In this document: positions 24,301-38,607 of the stretch, in pieces
Layout of the letters: each line of letters opens with the position of its first letter
Numbering within the stretch: the first letter of the stretch is position 1
Assembly (NCBI GenBank): GCA_030248065.1
Contig: JASAMV010004098.1
Span: 108,826-172,825, forward strand
Origin: Rhynchonema sp. JSB1_4
Lineage: Eukaryota > Nematoda > Chromadorea > Monhysterida > Xyalidae
Direction: 5' to 3'
DNA: 64,000 nt
Notes under the pieces: model-generated
The model's input: only the letters and a program-made list of their open reading frames with translations
What the model was told of the DNA's origin: nothing
Database searches by the model: none
Program-made: the position numbers and the translations under genes

Positions 24301-26478
24301 CTTTTATTTTCTGTTAAATTGGCAATTAATGCAATACCACACCAAACACGTAATTTTATTTGGTAACTATTAACCAGAATGGTGTTGTGTGGTTTAAATT
24401 GCGTTTTCGCTTGCCTGAGGTCAGGTAGAGATAAGTGTCATTTCATCAAGTATTGATTTCATCGTGATTCCTGCCAGTGGACATCATGTTAGCTAAACAT
24501 TTCCTTCGGTGGCGCGTGTCATTGATGTGATTCACTTCGTGCAGGCATGAGCTAGTCATGTGAATGAACAGTATCAAAAAGCTGGCCTAAAAGTTGTCTG
24601 ATAGAAGACCCTGTGATGAACCCTGGCGCAGCGCCCGTCTGTGAAAGCAGATCGAAGCTAGCAACGGAAAAACATTACGGTACTATACACATGCTAAGGA
24701 ACCGTTTTTTTCAGTTTTTAAATTGAAAAAAAAACCGACAAAGACGAAAGAGAACTGCCAAAAAAACGCCGGATAAGGATAGTGAGTGGACCGCAAAATA
24801 AGATGTTTCGAAAGCATTTTTGTGTTCCTACAGACAACACTGTAAAGAAAAAAAAAAAAAAAAAAGAAAAGGAAAAAAAAAAAAAAGAAAAACAAAAATA
24901 ATTACAAAAAAAAAAAGAAGAAAAAAAAAAAAAAAAAAAAGAAACCCTAAACGGTGTTCATCAAAACAGTACATAATTACATAGATTACCAACTTCCGAG
25001 CAAAGTGGGTCTGAAGAAAGTATTTATTCACCTTTGACCACGTGGCGAAATAGAACCGATGTCCGCGGCAGCTGACGTTTTCCCGCTTTTTTATCCATAA
25101 ATGTGCTGCACATGTAGAATTGAGATTTGTGCAGGTGCCCCAGTGCGTGTCGAGTACGCCGACTTGGCCGAGTGGTGTTCGGTTTCGTACAGCGAGCTCA
25201 ACCAACGCGTCGGCGAGGTGTACCGCGGTTGTGAGCCCGAAGTGACTGTCGATGGATTCTGTGCCGTCTCCGACTCACAACGATTCTGTCTGGGCGCACT
25301 GTCCAACTGCAACAGAGCCATACCTGTGGTCGATGCGAGAAAACATATTGGTCGGTTCACTAATGCTCGGAGGGGGTTTTGTCAATACTTTTTGTAAATA
25401 TGGGAGGATATTTCACCAGTACGGTTTGCACACTTTGGGCAGTGATCGATCCCCGACATTTCCGGTCAGCGGCCACAACTGTATGATAAATATTCACCAA
25501 TACAGAGCGCTAACTAGGAAGTAAATTGTACGCTTTGGTCCGAAATCTGGTTCCGCAATCTTGACAAAAAACAGTTGACTATGTTTGTGGTGACTGCGAA
25601 GCGGATGACTATATTTGCTCGTTGGACTGCAGGTCGTGGTGCCAAACTGACATATGCGAACGGCGAAGTGTCACTTGAGTGTCTGTCCGACGCCCCCATA
25701 TTCCTGCAAAGTCCGAGCGCCAATCTGATTCACGGATTCGCTGAGGCCACAGTTGTGCGTGTGCCCACTGGTTGGTGTGTTTTGGTGTCACTCATCTCTC
25801 AAGTCGCAAGGATTAGATGTGGTTCGATTTGGAGGTTTGGGCAAAAAAGGTGAAACTAGTCTTATTCTTGCAGGCGGCAATCTGAAAATATTCAACAACG
25901 ATGACTTTGCCAGTCAATTGAACAACGCCATTCGGCACGGATACAAAGCCACACATTCGCTCACCAGACTCTGCAGTTTGCGTATTAGTTTTGTGAAGGT
26001 AATGGTTGTTGTGTGGTTATTTTATTGAGCAAGACTGTGTACCTGCTAATCAGTCTGCTGCTGGCTGGGACACCAGACCGTGACAATGTTGCGGCACATG
26101 AGCTTGGCCTGCCTTGGTCCACGTAACTATTGTGAACGAAAGATGCCTTTATTCCGAGAATGTACTACTGCGACGTGTTTGTTTTTCTGCACAGGTGTCT
26201 CAGTAAATTTCGGAAGTCCGGTCACGTGACCCACAGGCAGGTTTTGTCTTATCCTGAAATACGATTCTATTGCGTGATGTAGGCGCTCCCCATACGATAT
26301 TTGATGTTTCATCTAATGTGCGTGTTTTCAGGGCTGGGGCGAGAAGTACCACCGTCGTACGGTAACGCAAACGCCGTGTTGGGTTGAGTGTTTCCTCAAC
26401 AGTCCACTGCGTTGGCTGGACGGTGTGCTACAGCTGATGGATGGACCCACTGATCCAGGTGGCACAAGCAGAACATGA
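21322..26478 (+). CDS. SMAD4: Co-Smad (Smad4-like) transcription factor, 5' end missing
   Basis: Nine exons: 21322-21449, 22324-22541, 22976-23137, 24073-24123, 24204-24290, 25135-25350, 25633-25770, 25874-25998 and 26332-26478 (TGA). All phases match, giving 423 residues. Exons 1-2 encode an MH1 DNA-binding domain: AIRGLVKKLKKSG, then DGRMQVS, then YCRLWRWPDL and CINPYHYERL, which match the Smad4 pattern including Zn-ligand Cys/His positions. Exons 3-5 are a Ser/Pro/Gly-rich linker. Exons 6-9 encode the MH2 domain (WCSVSYSELNQRVGEVY, VTVDGF, RFCLGALSN, RLCSLRISFVKGWG, TPCWVE). The C-terminus lacks an SSXS receptor-phosphorylation motif, as expected of a co-Smad. Known role: common partner of receptor Smads in TGF-beta/BMP signalling, moving to the nucleus. 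Exon 1 starts in phase 0 with MH1 residues missing, so at least one upstream exon with the start was not found. The gene is convergent with another Smad. Confidence 0.93.
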
Positions 26479-28003
26479 GAACATGCTGGTCTTCGACGAA
26501 TAATCACTGCACAATTGATTGGCATGATGTACATCTTGCAGTCCTCCCCCTTTGAAGTGACTCTCTGCATAAGTGAAGCCCTCCAATTGGTGAATCTTTT
26601 GGTTCCCAGCTATTTGTAGTTGCATTTACGTGGTGATCGAAAAGCCAGATCATGATGTCACTGCAAAGAAGGTTGATTGTATGCACATAGAAATCCAGAA
26701 ATCATGTGAAGTTGTTAAGACACCGCAGTTTGGTTTTGCTTATGTCTTGAACGTAATGGGACAAGAAACCGCGGTTAAAAATATTGTGTGTAGGCTTGTG
26801 CTACAATCGTGCTTCCACTTGAACATATTCATTGGCACAAATTCTCGAACGCCCACCGCTACCGGGACGGATGCGCAACAGTGTAGTTGGTACATCTTAC
26901 GCTCTCCACCTCTGTGCGTGAATTCCCTTTTATTCAGAGAACATGCGTGTGTTAAAAAACGCATCTGTTTGCGTAAGCATGCATCGAATTCAGGTCAGCC
27001 AACTGGAAGTTGTCATCATCGTGTTTGGGGCCGCACCCACCCTCGGTGGCGGTTGCGCTTTCGAGAATTTGGGCCATTCTCAAATTGTATTATATCGATA
27101 TTTCTTAAATTTGTTGATGATTTAATAAGGTTTGATTGAAGGTGTTCACATTTCTGAGCCAGCTATCGCATTTACGCACAGACATTTGTTTCAGTGTAAT
27201 GGTAAAGTTGGCTTCAAGGAAACTTAATTGTCGAGATTATACGGTTGCAGCACGATTCAGTGGTTTGTATAATAGGACTATGTGATCCCGGTGTCGCTAA
27301 ATTTCCTATCGTTTTCATATTCATTTTCATCGCTGTTTTCATTTTCTGTCGCTTTTTATATTGCGGAGCATTTGTTTCACTTGTTTTTTTCTGTTTGTGT
27401 GTAATGTACTATGTTTCATGTTGTTTCTATCTTTTCGTTTTAATGTCGCTATTGCTTGATATATCCCTTGCAAAATTATGTATAGATTGGTTTGTTTTTA
27501 GTTTTTATTTATTTATTTCTAACCAAAACTGGCACCGTAATTTCGACCACTAGCACATAAATGGTACACACAAGGTAGAAAACATGATAGTACAAACATA
27601 GGTGAAATAATGCAGCACCACGTTAGTATAAATTGAAATAACAGTTGTTGAACCGTTTAGGCGAGAAAATAGAGAATGCTAATCAATGTATAGGTTGTAC
27701 ACTCGACACGTATATATGAAAATAGAAGGAAACAAAATGAAAGAAGACAAAATTGGTGGTGTACTTTTTGTATCGGGCAAACGCTGCTGAAGTTTCAGCC
27801 GGAACCACTGCGGTACGGGATAAATTTCGTGCTGTGTGGCATTGCGTCGTGACCAATACCGCTCTATTACAGTGGGTCGTCTAAAAACTGGACCGAAAGT
27901 GACTTGTCCTGGTTATGTCACCATCCATTCCAGAGGGTGGGCAGTATTTTGCTTTTTTCCATGATTTAGCAGTGGTCCCGACTCCAGGTCACCTGAGCAA
28001 TCC
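26479..28003. other. Intergenic region between convergent Smad genes
   Basis: No exons recognised. About 26908-27022 resembles 39118-39236 (GTGCGT-AATTCCCTTTT and CGCGTAAGCA-type blocks), marking a dispersed repeat. 27300-27480 is T-rich and open by composition only. Confidence 0.5.
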
Positions 28004-31000
28004 CTATCTGGCAAATATCACCTCGAACCTGGCCGGACAACAAGTTGTCTGTGGTCGTTTGTAGTCGTGTCCCCAGCCCTTGCCAATACTAATACTCGCA
28101 CCGGCGGGTCGGGCCGCGGCACTGACGGTGCTGCGATGTAGCTGCATACAGTAACCCTGCGGCACTCGTTGCGGATGTTCGGGGGTGTCTGCAACGGCAA
28201 GCAATAACTTGTCAACTTTGTTGTGTTTTGATTTTTGATGCACGATTGCTTGCAATATATTGAGCATAAGGGAAAAACCATGCAACTACTAGGTTACCGT
28301 GTATGATGCGTATTTTTATGGTGACCGACGGTTCAGCTTTTAATTCCAAATTTTACCGTTAGTTTCTTATCTGTACCAATTTTATGCATGATAGAGTGAA
28401 TATTCTATTATGTGACCGAAAAGCCTGGTATGGTACCGATCCTGTCCCTGTATAAACATGGCAGGCCGCCATTTCATACTATCGGGGCAACCAGCATTTT
28501 GTCATTCTGTTATCATCCGCTCTATCATGAACAGCGTGTGTGGCATAATAGCCCAAAAAGTGAAACATCACCCAACCATCCCTACTCACCAGTCTCAATC
28601 AACGAGCTCCTATCCAGCTTGCTGTTCGACTGCACGAACACAGGCAGCGGGCCACGATTGTACAAATAGACGTTGTATGTTTGTTGCGGATTGTCAGAAC
28701 GCCACAACACGAACCCGGCACCGAATCGTGATTCGATCGATTTGGTATTGATTGATTGATCCTGATCACCACCACTCAGATGGTCGAGGTATACCGATTG
28801 TAGATCGCGCGTGTCGGCCGCCGGCGTGCATTGAAGCTGAAGGGGTTATGTCACTGCTTGAAAAATGAGCCTGATCCGTCTGGTCCTGCCTGACTTGGTT
28901 GGTCCCGTGATGTACCATGCGCATCAAATGCGACCAGCGTAAACGTTAACAAGAACTTTCACGCTGGTTGGTTTAAACTTCGTTGGCATTTAAAAAATAC
29001 ATTCGACGACTTGCCCCATGATCGATTTTGACAGTGGCGGCCATGAAGAACTGTACATTCATCTCCCTATAGGTGATATATACCGTAACCACAAGGTTTC
29101 ATTGTAACAAAGTGACATACTAAACAATACCGTAATATTTTATGTTAAAAATTCACACGGGTTACGGTAACGCATTCCCCATTGGGCCCTGCCTGCCCCG
29201 CCACATTTTCTCACCCGACAAAAAGCTCCCATAAATACCCCAATCCATGCGTGATCGCTGAGTATCCTGTGCATTACTGCTATTTTGAAAAACATAAAAA
29301 TTGAATATTCATAATTCGTAATATAACGATCGACCGGCTGCTATACATATCGATACAGTGCATAAGTCTGTCAACAATCTTTCAAACTACCGTAATCGGT
29401 CATGTACATAATGCATGTGTGCAATATCGCCAGAGACGCCAGGCTTTTTGTTGCGCACCTCGAAGACAGTAAATTCCCCAAAAGAGTTTCTGCTCCATCA
29501 GGAACTTAACAGCAAAGTCGGGGTCAAAATACCGTTTAAAAATACTGACTATAAAGAAGGTTAACCATAAACCTATAAAGAAGGTTAACCATAAACAGGG
29601 TCACTACAAAAATGTACACCGTAGAACCTACTGGGTACGCCACAAATCACCTAACGCACCTGTTTCGATTGTGACACACTCAGCCATGGTGTGTTGACAG
29701 GTAGCAGCTGTCCGACACGTTTGTTTGCATGCCAATATGCCAGATGACACCAACTGGGACCGGAGGGGGAGGAGCGCCCATCAGTATTGTCACCCGTTTG
29801 GCACGGTTGTTCTGCAAATTCATGCGATCATTATTGATGGTGCATCAAAACACGGTGACCGGTCGGTTGAGTCCTTGCATTGCTATTACGAGATCTGCTG
29901 CTGCCACTGATTTAGATCAGCGATCACGTACACCGTCTGTGAACAAGTTTTACTATAGACTTTAACGGTGGTCGAAATTAGTGGCAAGGGTGAAATACAA
30001 AAAGTATAGCGTGACCAAGGCAAGACTACTGGACCGGGCCGCACTTGACCCACAATGTAAGGTATGGGTAATTCTTATTGTTGTCTCTCCCATGTGACGC
30101 TAATCTGTTTTCATTGTCATCAGTTGCATTTGCATGCCTTCAAACGACATTTTAGCGTCCCTCCCTGGGGATGACCCTTACCGTAACCCTAGCATCGATA
30201 CGCCAAAGTCACTAATTTTTCGATTATAAACGTGTTTCGAGCACTTTGCGATGCGACCTTGGAGCTTCGACATGTTGCGTGCGCACACGGTTTAATTACC
30301 ATGCAAATTCGCATTTGTGACGTGTTTTGTTGCAGCTGGATTGCTAATTAAACCATGTAGGTGCCATTAAAAGTCCGGCATTTCTGTTTTAATAACCGTT
30401 ACGTCACGGCAATAAACTTCCGTTTACGACCCTACTACGTCACCACGGGAGCAAGAATCACCCTACGTGTCCCCCTGTCTCACACAGTATGGTGTCATTT
30501 CTTTAGTTCGAAGTTTAATGTGATTTTTGCAATGTTGCTACCGTATCTTCAGCAAAAAGACATATGGAAACGGTTAATTTCTTTCCGCATTCCTACGTAT
30601 ATTTGTTCTCAACACATGTGAAATCACTATCTGCCACAGTAACCCAAGCTCAGATACGCCACAAATCGAAAGAAACGGAGTCATATCGTAACTTAGCCCC
30701 CCCCCCGAATCACTAATTACCCCATGCGTGTGTGGGTCCGTGCACATAAATCTTCCACCTCACATTCTAAAGACAATAAACATGCCCCTCAAGCACACAC
30801 ATCGCTGGAGATTCGAAATGTGCGATAAGGTACTAATAGGTGGATTCTTGATGGGTTGATCTTACATTAGTTTGGGTATACCAACAACACTAAGCCATAA
30901 TCAGTCACCATACCCAAGAACCCGAGGATACGGTAGCAAGCAAACCATGATCGAAAATCTAAGTTGCACAACAGGTGGTCAAGAAGTGGAAAGCGGGTAT

Positions 31001-33023
31001 ACATATGAAAAATGAGATCGTCAAGAATATTTATGAATGAAGGAAGGAACGGAGGGAACTCTTATTTTGTTATGCATGCACCACAACTCTGGGGGCGCAT
31101 GTTCCCAGCCTGTACGATTATGTTTGGGATTGCGCAACTGGAGATACACGCATCTGTATGTTACCTAATCACCCAAAGGGGACGAATACATATATTTCAC
31201 TTCTGCAGTTTTGCCGCTCAGCTCTCGCCTTGCGCAACCTTGCAAGTACAACGGTTACAGACACCATAATTGATTGCACTAAGGAGACACATGAGCTGAC
31301 ATTGACAGATAAGAATCTACCCATCGTCAGCTATTTATTATACGTTGGTATTTGCAGCGGCGACAACACGACACATTTTTTTGGAACGACGTGTGCTCAA
31401 GTTTACGTATCAACGACATTCCGAACAGAAACTACCGCATTATGAAACAAAGTTGGAACATCCTGCGATTTGTATAGATTGGTACACTACACACTAATGA
31501 ATACGGGGCTGGAAAAGTCACCGAAATTGTTTGCTTACGAAACTTAAAAATATTTTGGGCAGAAAATGGAAGAACCAATTAATAAATGAAAGAGGACAAG
31601 ACCACAACGCATTTTTTAACCCTTTTTATGTTTTGGGATAGAACCACACTAGCACTTCATCCTAGGTTGATTTGCACACACGTGTCCTCAACAGTTTTTC
31701 TTGCAATTTTCACTCCAAATTTGGTCAAGACTATCGGTGCGAGCGATTGCGAGTGTCACTATTGTACCTACCTATGTATACGTTGTCCGTGGCACACAGT
31801 ACCTACATATATGTAGGTATTGATAGATACCAGCAATCTACCCTCATTGTTATAGTGACATGGATGTGCGGTCAGTGTAAAGAGGGTACACTGGCAGTCT
31901 GTTTAGGCCCCTGAATCAAGATTTTAGCATGGGTATAGTTTGCAGAAGATTCGAACAAAATGAAACATCATAACCAACGTTGTTTGTCCCTGAGCGCATT
32001 GCACGGTCGATGTTTGTGACAGTGTCGTGTGTCTCGGCCATCCGACCCCAACGACACGAAGCCAGTGTCCAAATCACAAGACACTGTTGTGTCATCAGAT
32101 GATGTGTCGACTGTGGGAGTACGCGGGATGGGCAGGTGTGCTGGAGTAAACGGGATAGATGGTTTGTAACTGTGAATCGGCTATTTGGGAGCTGGGCATG
32201 CCATGCCTGCCAACCAGCTAAGTTATACAGAGTTACTCCTCTGATCCCCTTACAACAGAACACCAGAACCGGGCGTGCCGTATCACATAGAAATGAAAAT
32301 CTCGGCGTTGTCTGTGATTTACCACTTCCTGAGGTCTGGACCTGCCTTGGAGGTTTTTCGGCTTCTTGTTTGTTTGAGCCTCCTATGTTTTGACAAGGGA
32401 GGCCAGTTCCTTCCCCTGCTCAGACTGACCATTCGTATGGAGACCAGACCTACTGATAATAACAGCTCGTTACTACCTGCTACCTAAATTTCATGACACA
32501 TGAATCCAAATGAATCTCACTGACCAGCATCACCGAACTCCGGGTCTTCCTTATTCACCACCGGATGCACGGCGATGGCGTAATGGAACGGATTGCAACA
32601 TTGAAACATCATCGCGCTGGACTCTGCTTCTAGTTCCGATTCCAGACATGGACCAGTGCTTGTACTCGTAGTGGCTTGTTGACTGCACCATGGTAGCGTC
32701 AGTAATCGTGAGTGGTCGAATTGATCCACATTGTACCTCCACAGCAGACAGAACAGTTCGTGAACGGGACGTTGACATGGTGATATTTTGCCAGATTTAG
32801 ACTGTGAAGGGGTCGGTAGACATCGGTCCAAGCATCCAATCTGACCATTGGCTCTGATTAAATGATGCAAAAGTTGTAATTCATCCAATTCAAATCCGGC
32901 GATTAATTGTTGGCATTTATCTATTGATACACCGATCGATTTGTGTTTGCCTGTCGATTCGAGCTTGGCCAGGATCTTGCGACAGAGCTTGCGATGCCGC
33001 GCCCGTCCGCCGATGCAGTGCAT
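28004..33023 (-). CDS. Divergent Smad, probably inhibitory (Smad6/7 type)
   Basis: Four exons on the minus strand: up to 33023 (or 33107)-32525, 29811-29660, 28836-28590 and 28188-28004. Phases 1, 0, 1 agree; from the ATG at 33023 the protein has 360 residues. Exon 1 carries a degenerate MH1: RKLCRKILAKL, then ELFCLLWRYNVDQF, LPWC and FQCCNPFHYA, keeping Zn-ligand-like Cys and His. Exon 2 begins MH2 with SWCHLAYWHANKRVGQLL, closest to the AYWE..TRVG start of inhibitory Smads. Exon 3 has VYLYNRGPLPVFVQS. Exon 4 has VPQGYCMQLHR and SIGKGWGHDYKRP before a short divergent end without SSXS. Known family role: inhibitory Smads block TGF-beta/BMP receptors and receptor Smads. The assignment rests on the MH2 start and the missing phosphorylation motif; a fast-evolving receptor or co-Smad remains possible. 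An upstream 5' exon cannot be excluded. Confidence 0.8.
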
Positions 33024-33107
33024 GACATCCGACACTGCTGCTATGACCACATTAGTGATAACATCTGCAAATATGTTGAAAATAGCCACAAAGTGCGAAT
33101 TTAGCAT

Positions 33108-36100
33108 GTCAACACAGAAATTAGTGCTGGGGACAAGGGCATAAACAGCAGCGTACAGAGTTCACACACACACATACCCGATTTTGCAATTTGTTACGCG
33201 CGCACGTATGCGCATATCACCCATCGACCCCCATTTGCTGAGCTGTCATGTCCTGTAGGTGCAAAATACAACAAACCACACACAAACACAACACCAAATG
33301 TGTCAAGTACTAGGTGTGTAGGTGGAAATGGGGTGCGAAAATTGGGGGAATTGGCCCAATTGTTATCATGTAATTTTTTCGAACAAAAAATGCTATCGAT
33401 TGATCTTCAAGTTAGACTTTTGTCACGATTCAAATTCAAAAATGGTGGTCAGAAAAAACTTTAAATCAAATTATCACAGAGTAAAGTGTCTACGGTGTAA
33501 CTTTCATTTTTTCGTCCCTGCGTGTACATTGTAAATGATTGCCGAGATTTCGGACAAGTCGGCGACACGCGAGCCACAGGCGGGCGGGGAGGGTCGGTAT
33601 GAAAAGTTGCAAAAACCGAAAACAAGCGCATTAACGACACTCTTATGGTCGGGCGGCGTCGATCGTCAGGTGCCAAGACGGCGGTGGGCTTAGTGTGCAG
33701 CGCCAGGCTTTTTATACTTTTTTATTTTCGATTTTTGGCTGATAACAACACACGGCTCGCACAGCAACAAAACTGGCAGGTATTCAGCCATTTATCGTTG
33801 GTTGTGGTTGCGACACACGGTTTGTAGAATACAAACTTTGGACACCGACTGTAAAAATAGTGCAAAGTTGCGGGGCCGCGACGAGTGTTATCGCATCAGC
33901 ATCGAAACCCAGAAGGGCGCCATGCCAAAACTGAAAACGTCGCTCAACCAGTCTGGATTGCGTAGGAAAAACAACAAAAATACGCACGCGCAAAAAATAA
34001 TCTGACAAAATTAGCCGAAATACAAAACATTTGCTACCTAAACAACAAAATGCTAACTGTGGACGTTAGATAAGAACACCCTGATTCTATGCATATTTCA
34101 CATTTAGATGGTCCAAATGCGAGTGGTCCTGGTCTTTTTTCGATCATAACACCGATGTTAAGCGGGACAACAAAGTATTGTAAATGTGGACACTTATTGC
34201 ACACAAATATATACTGATGACTCTAACGGACGGCGGAGTCAGACACGGCTCCGACACATGATTACACATTCATATTTTGGCGGCGGCGGCGGTGATGGTG
34301 AGTTTTCAAAAAGTATGTGATGACATATTATTTGGCTGGTGAGGCTCCAGACAGAATCACACAAAAACGTGTTAGCTCATCGCGTCCACTGGCGCCGGTA
34401 GATACATGGGAACAGACATTTAGTGACCAAAATGGGTTAAAATGGGTTCCGCGGGTAGCGGTTCTGGTATCCAAACAGCGAAGGACCCTATGAACTGCCT
34501 GGTGCACTTCACCACACACATGCACAAAACAGTCAAGGTGGAACTGTTTTTTGACCAAAAAATGAAACAAATGTACTTTCCGCACGCACTCGTAAAACTA
34601 TACTGATTATTTATTATTATTTTAGCATTACAAAAATACCCATGTCCCCATGGTGCGTGTGCATATTGTTACGAAACGTTTGTGTTCTTCAACCACAATA
34701 ACAATTACGGTAATAGGAGCCTGAGCGTTGTGTCATAAAAACCAGGTGATATCTTTCGGATCAGATGCCGATCCTGAATTATAACGCTAGCTGTGGAATC
34801 CAACCAACCAAGGAAATATACATCGGTGGACAAAAAAAATTTATTGGAATGCTGTCCAAGTAAACATCCAAGAGGTTCCGCGTTCGAAATTTGAACTTGC
34901 CATTTCAGAACAACGGAGAAGTTAGTTTATCGGCAAGTTTGATCTTGGGCACATGCTGTGTGAAGAACAGTATGGAAATGCGGGAAAGTAGAACAGCAAG
35001 AGAAGAGAAAGAGAGAGAACTTGTATTTGAGTGTACCGAATTGAATTGCATGTCAAATGATCGTGTCACCAAAGTCAGTGCCGTGAAGTTGTGTCTCACA
35101 TCAACAACAACGACAGCGAGAGTAACGGTTGGAGCCAGCCACACGTTGTGTGTGTGTGTGTCTCAAGTACGCGACATCTAAGCGAGCGGTGCCCGACAGG
35201 CCGGAGCCAGAGCAGGAGCGCAAACGAAGAAGAAGAAGGAGAAAATATAATACAACATTACATTTTACAGACACACACGCGGAGACGCGAGCAGAGTGCA
35301 GGGGAGATAGTGCGTTGTCTTGTGCCTGTACGTGTACTGCAACACCACACAGACACACACTGTACGTCTATGTGTGTACACCCACTACCACCATCAGTGG
35401 TGGTGAGAAGCATTTTGCCCCGTGTCCGTTCTCTCTCTGCTGGCAATGCTCTGTTTACAACCAACCACGCACACACACACACGCGTGGCTGTGGGGTGAC
35501 TGATAGTTATTCCGCGTGTGCACACCACAGCCAAACCAAGACATGTCATTACCGCACACAGCAAGGACCGTAAATTTGGAGCACGGCTTGCTCGGTCCTT
35601 CCGGGTGCCGGAGGGTTGGGACCCTTGCACTGCCCCCTCAAACACAGAGAGAGACCAGTATCGACTGTAATTATTATGACCAACGCGCACGCGCTCGACC
35701 ACGGTTAGGTTACGTTTATGATCGTAAAAACAGGACCAACATGTGATTGGGCTGAAGAGGACCGAAGAGCGGAGTCAGGGCTTATATGTACCTGCCTCGT
35801 CACTCTCGCCACCCACACGGCAAGGTGCCATTGTTGCCTGTTTCCACCTGCTTTGCAGACCGATCGGCGGTGCACCAAGTCACCGTCATTGCGAATGTAC
35901 CAGAATGACCATGTGACTCCAAGCAACTGATTTTGTATTGTGGTAACCGATGTATCCATAAAGCATGAGTGGTATACCGTACACAGTGTACCGTATGCCA
36001 TACGAACACCGCTAGCTGTATCGCTATGGCTTGACATACGTAAACAGGACCTGTGTTTTCACGGACGATGGAGTGAATTAAATTTGCACGTGCACAATTT

Positions 36101-38607
36101 CAAAAAAAGCTGGAAACTCAAAAAGCTAAACGACCAGGTGCAGAGGACTTCTCAAAAACCATGCAAATTTGTGGCGCCAGGGTGAAGCACCGTACACGGT
36201 CATGAAACATTCGCAGTGATGATGACCTTGTGCACCTGTCAACAAAACGAACAACTAAAACTCTGTTTATGCATAATAATTGCGAGCAATGCCTGCCTGT
36301 GGTCAACCATGGTTTACAACACGTCAATCGGGAACCTCATGGTCAAAACATTGGAGTCGAAATAACAGTCAAAATCAAACAAAGAAAAATCGCATGCCGT
36401 TGTGTCAACACAGAGAATAACGACGCGAACAGAACGCTGCTGATGTAAATGAGGAGCGGAGGAACGGCAGCAGATTGGCATCAAATAAACAAAAAGAGAA
36501 ACACTGTGCACAACAAGAAAACATCACACACAGTGCATACGGCCTGTGGGTGCAAGAAATGGGTGGTGACGAACGTTTACATGACAAAATTTGGACATAT
36601 GGCAAATTAATTCGATTACAAAACACAAATCATAAACATACATTCAAGAACGCTCCTCCCATTGTCACATGGAATCGCACGGAACAAATTCAGTTCGAGT
36701 CCTGGCCTACCCATGAAACAAGAACATTGTGTCAAAACCTGTCTGGTGTCAGAGCACCCGAGAGACCACATAAGAACGCGACAGTTTTGTGCGTCTGACA
36801 TCTGGTGTTTCTAAATCTGCCACACGCTTCTCTCATCGCGCCCTTTTGTGAAGTTTTTCTATCCGATCTGAAACCGGCACATTTGATAAAATTTTGATTT
36901 CGAAAAAGCAGGCCAGGCAGTGCAAAAACGATTACTTACAAGAAGCAGACAGCCAGTCAGCAAGAAGGAAATTACTTTTTTGATAAGCATCTATGGGCAT
37001 TTTGGCTCCGTTACATGACCGCATGCGAACGTGATTAATGTTTATGACTGCTTACGCTTGATAACCGCGGTCAGTAAATGCACTGAAGCAATGAGCTGAA
37101 ATGGACATTCGTCAGATTTCGATTGCGCCGTCTGAGCCTGTTATAACCTCAGGGCAGTGTTGCATTACATACAGTCGGTTCATTTCACCTCATCGTTTCA
37201 GATCAATGTACAGTATACAGTATGCCATTTTTTAATGATAAGACTATTATGGTGTACAACGTCAGTAAAATGGCAGGGTATGTAATGACTCACGCAGCGT
37301 GTACATGGTCATGTAGTGATAAAGGAATGCCACAAATCACAATGGCGCCACAATTCTGGAGCCAAATACAGGTATGGAGGTACTGTACACTTTTGGTTGT
37401 AGTATGCTATTTTGCAACCAAAATTTATGCTCTATGTAACACGCCGCATGAGCATGTTTTAAGACGATGTTTTTAGCACATTGGTTATGATGTTTTCAAT
37501 AAGAGAGATCTTTGAAACTCACGAAATCGTCAAAAATGTTCCATTTATATAAGGAATGCCATGCTGAATTTGACGTCAAGTTTCGTTGGTAGCATGAAGA
37601 AAACAGCAAAAGATTCACAAGAAAAAGACAACAGAGACAATTCAAAAACTCAGAACCAATGCTGTAAAGGAAACCTCTTGTACCACAACTGGGGGCCAAG
37701 TCAAATGAGCCCAACTAGAAGTTTACTTTTATTATTGCGCTTAGGCTTAGGCTTTTACTGTTAGGCACTGTGTTGACAGGGTGGGGACAGCCTACGCTAA
37801 GCCTAACCCTGAAAGAGTGTGTTTCCAATGTGCTGGCCCTTCGACTACATGGCGGATTTCGAGGCCCAAACTTTTCTAGTACAGAACTTTTGTGCAGTTT
37901 CATCAGGTTGCATATCCACTTTTATGCCCTTAGGGCATATTTCGTCTTGTGTATGCAACATCACGCAACGAATCCCGTTTTGACGTTCGTGTCAATGCTT
38001 GAAAAGTTTACAATTATTTTCTGAATTATTCCGTGCCATGGATAAATGGATATTAATTTCAAACACCTTGATAGGCGTTCCTGTTTTTTATTGGCCCTGT
38101 TCACTTTATGTGAATCTTTCAATGTAGAGTATCACCTCTCGTGGTGGTTCCACCGCGGTCGCGCTCCATTTCTGCAGTGCATTTATCATCCGAACGTGTT
38201 TTGTTGTGACAGCGCCTCACAACAATCATCACAACAATAGTTTTCTAACCAGGCATGAGACACCAGAGCTGCTGGATTCGAAATACGGTATACTTCGTCT
38301 TCGTAGGTTATGTCACACTGCTGATCTGCTGTGTAGCATATTGCGCCACGTTCAAAAGAAACAGGCAAAATGGAGTGTATAAAGGGCACACGCCCAGAAT
38401 ACGGTTCAATATGGGTAATTTTCTTCACGTATGTATACGTCTGTAGGAGCCCAACTATTATTATGTAAATCTAGTATCCGTTCCGTCTTTTATGCACGAT
38501 AAATGCAGGCAGGACAACTTGTATCGTTATTTTCTGCCTGTGAGTGAGGGCTAGCTGACTCAGGCGGCGTTACCGGGGTATAATTGATCCGGATTGTGTT
38601 TTTGCAG
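33108..38607. other. Long gene-poor interval
   Basis: No gene could be supported. 34200-35700 has CGG triplets, GT/CA-rich tracts and purine-rich stretches and could hold the promoter or 5' UTR of the minus-strand Smad; this is a guess from position. A 33 bp hairpin element is at 35869-35901 and a related copy at 36206-36236. TTAGGC-like units lie near 37738-37808. The many open frames show neither splice-consistent partners nor family motifs. Confidence 0.5.

Noticed and set aside
27245..27553. A 102-codon hydrophobic open frame after the Smad4-like gene
   Set aside because: The sequence is T-rich low complexity with no start context, domain or splice support.
35091..35573. A 160-codon open frame and overlapping frames on both strands
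   Set aside because: The region is CA/GT-rich, frames on both strands are equally open, and no domain or splice partner was found.
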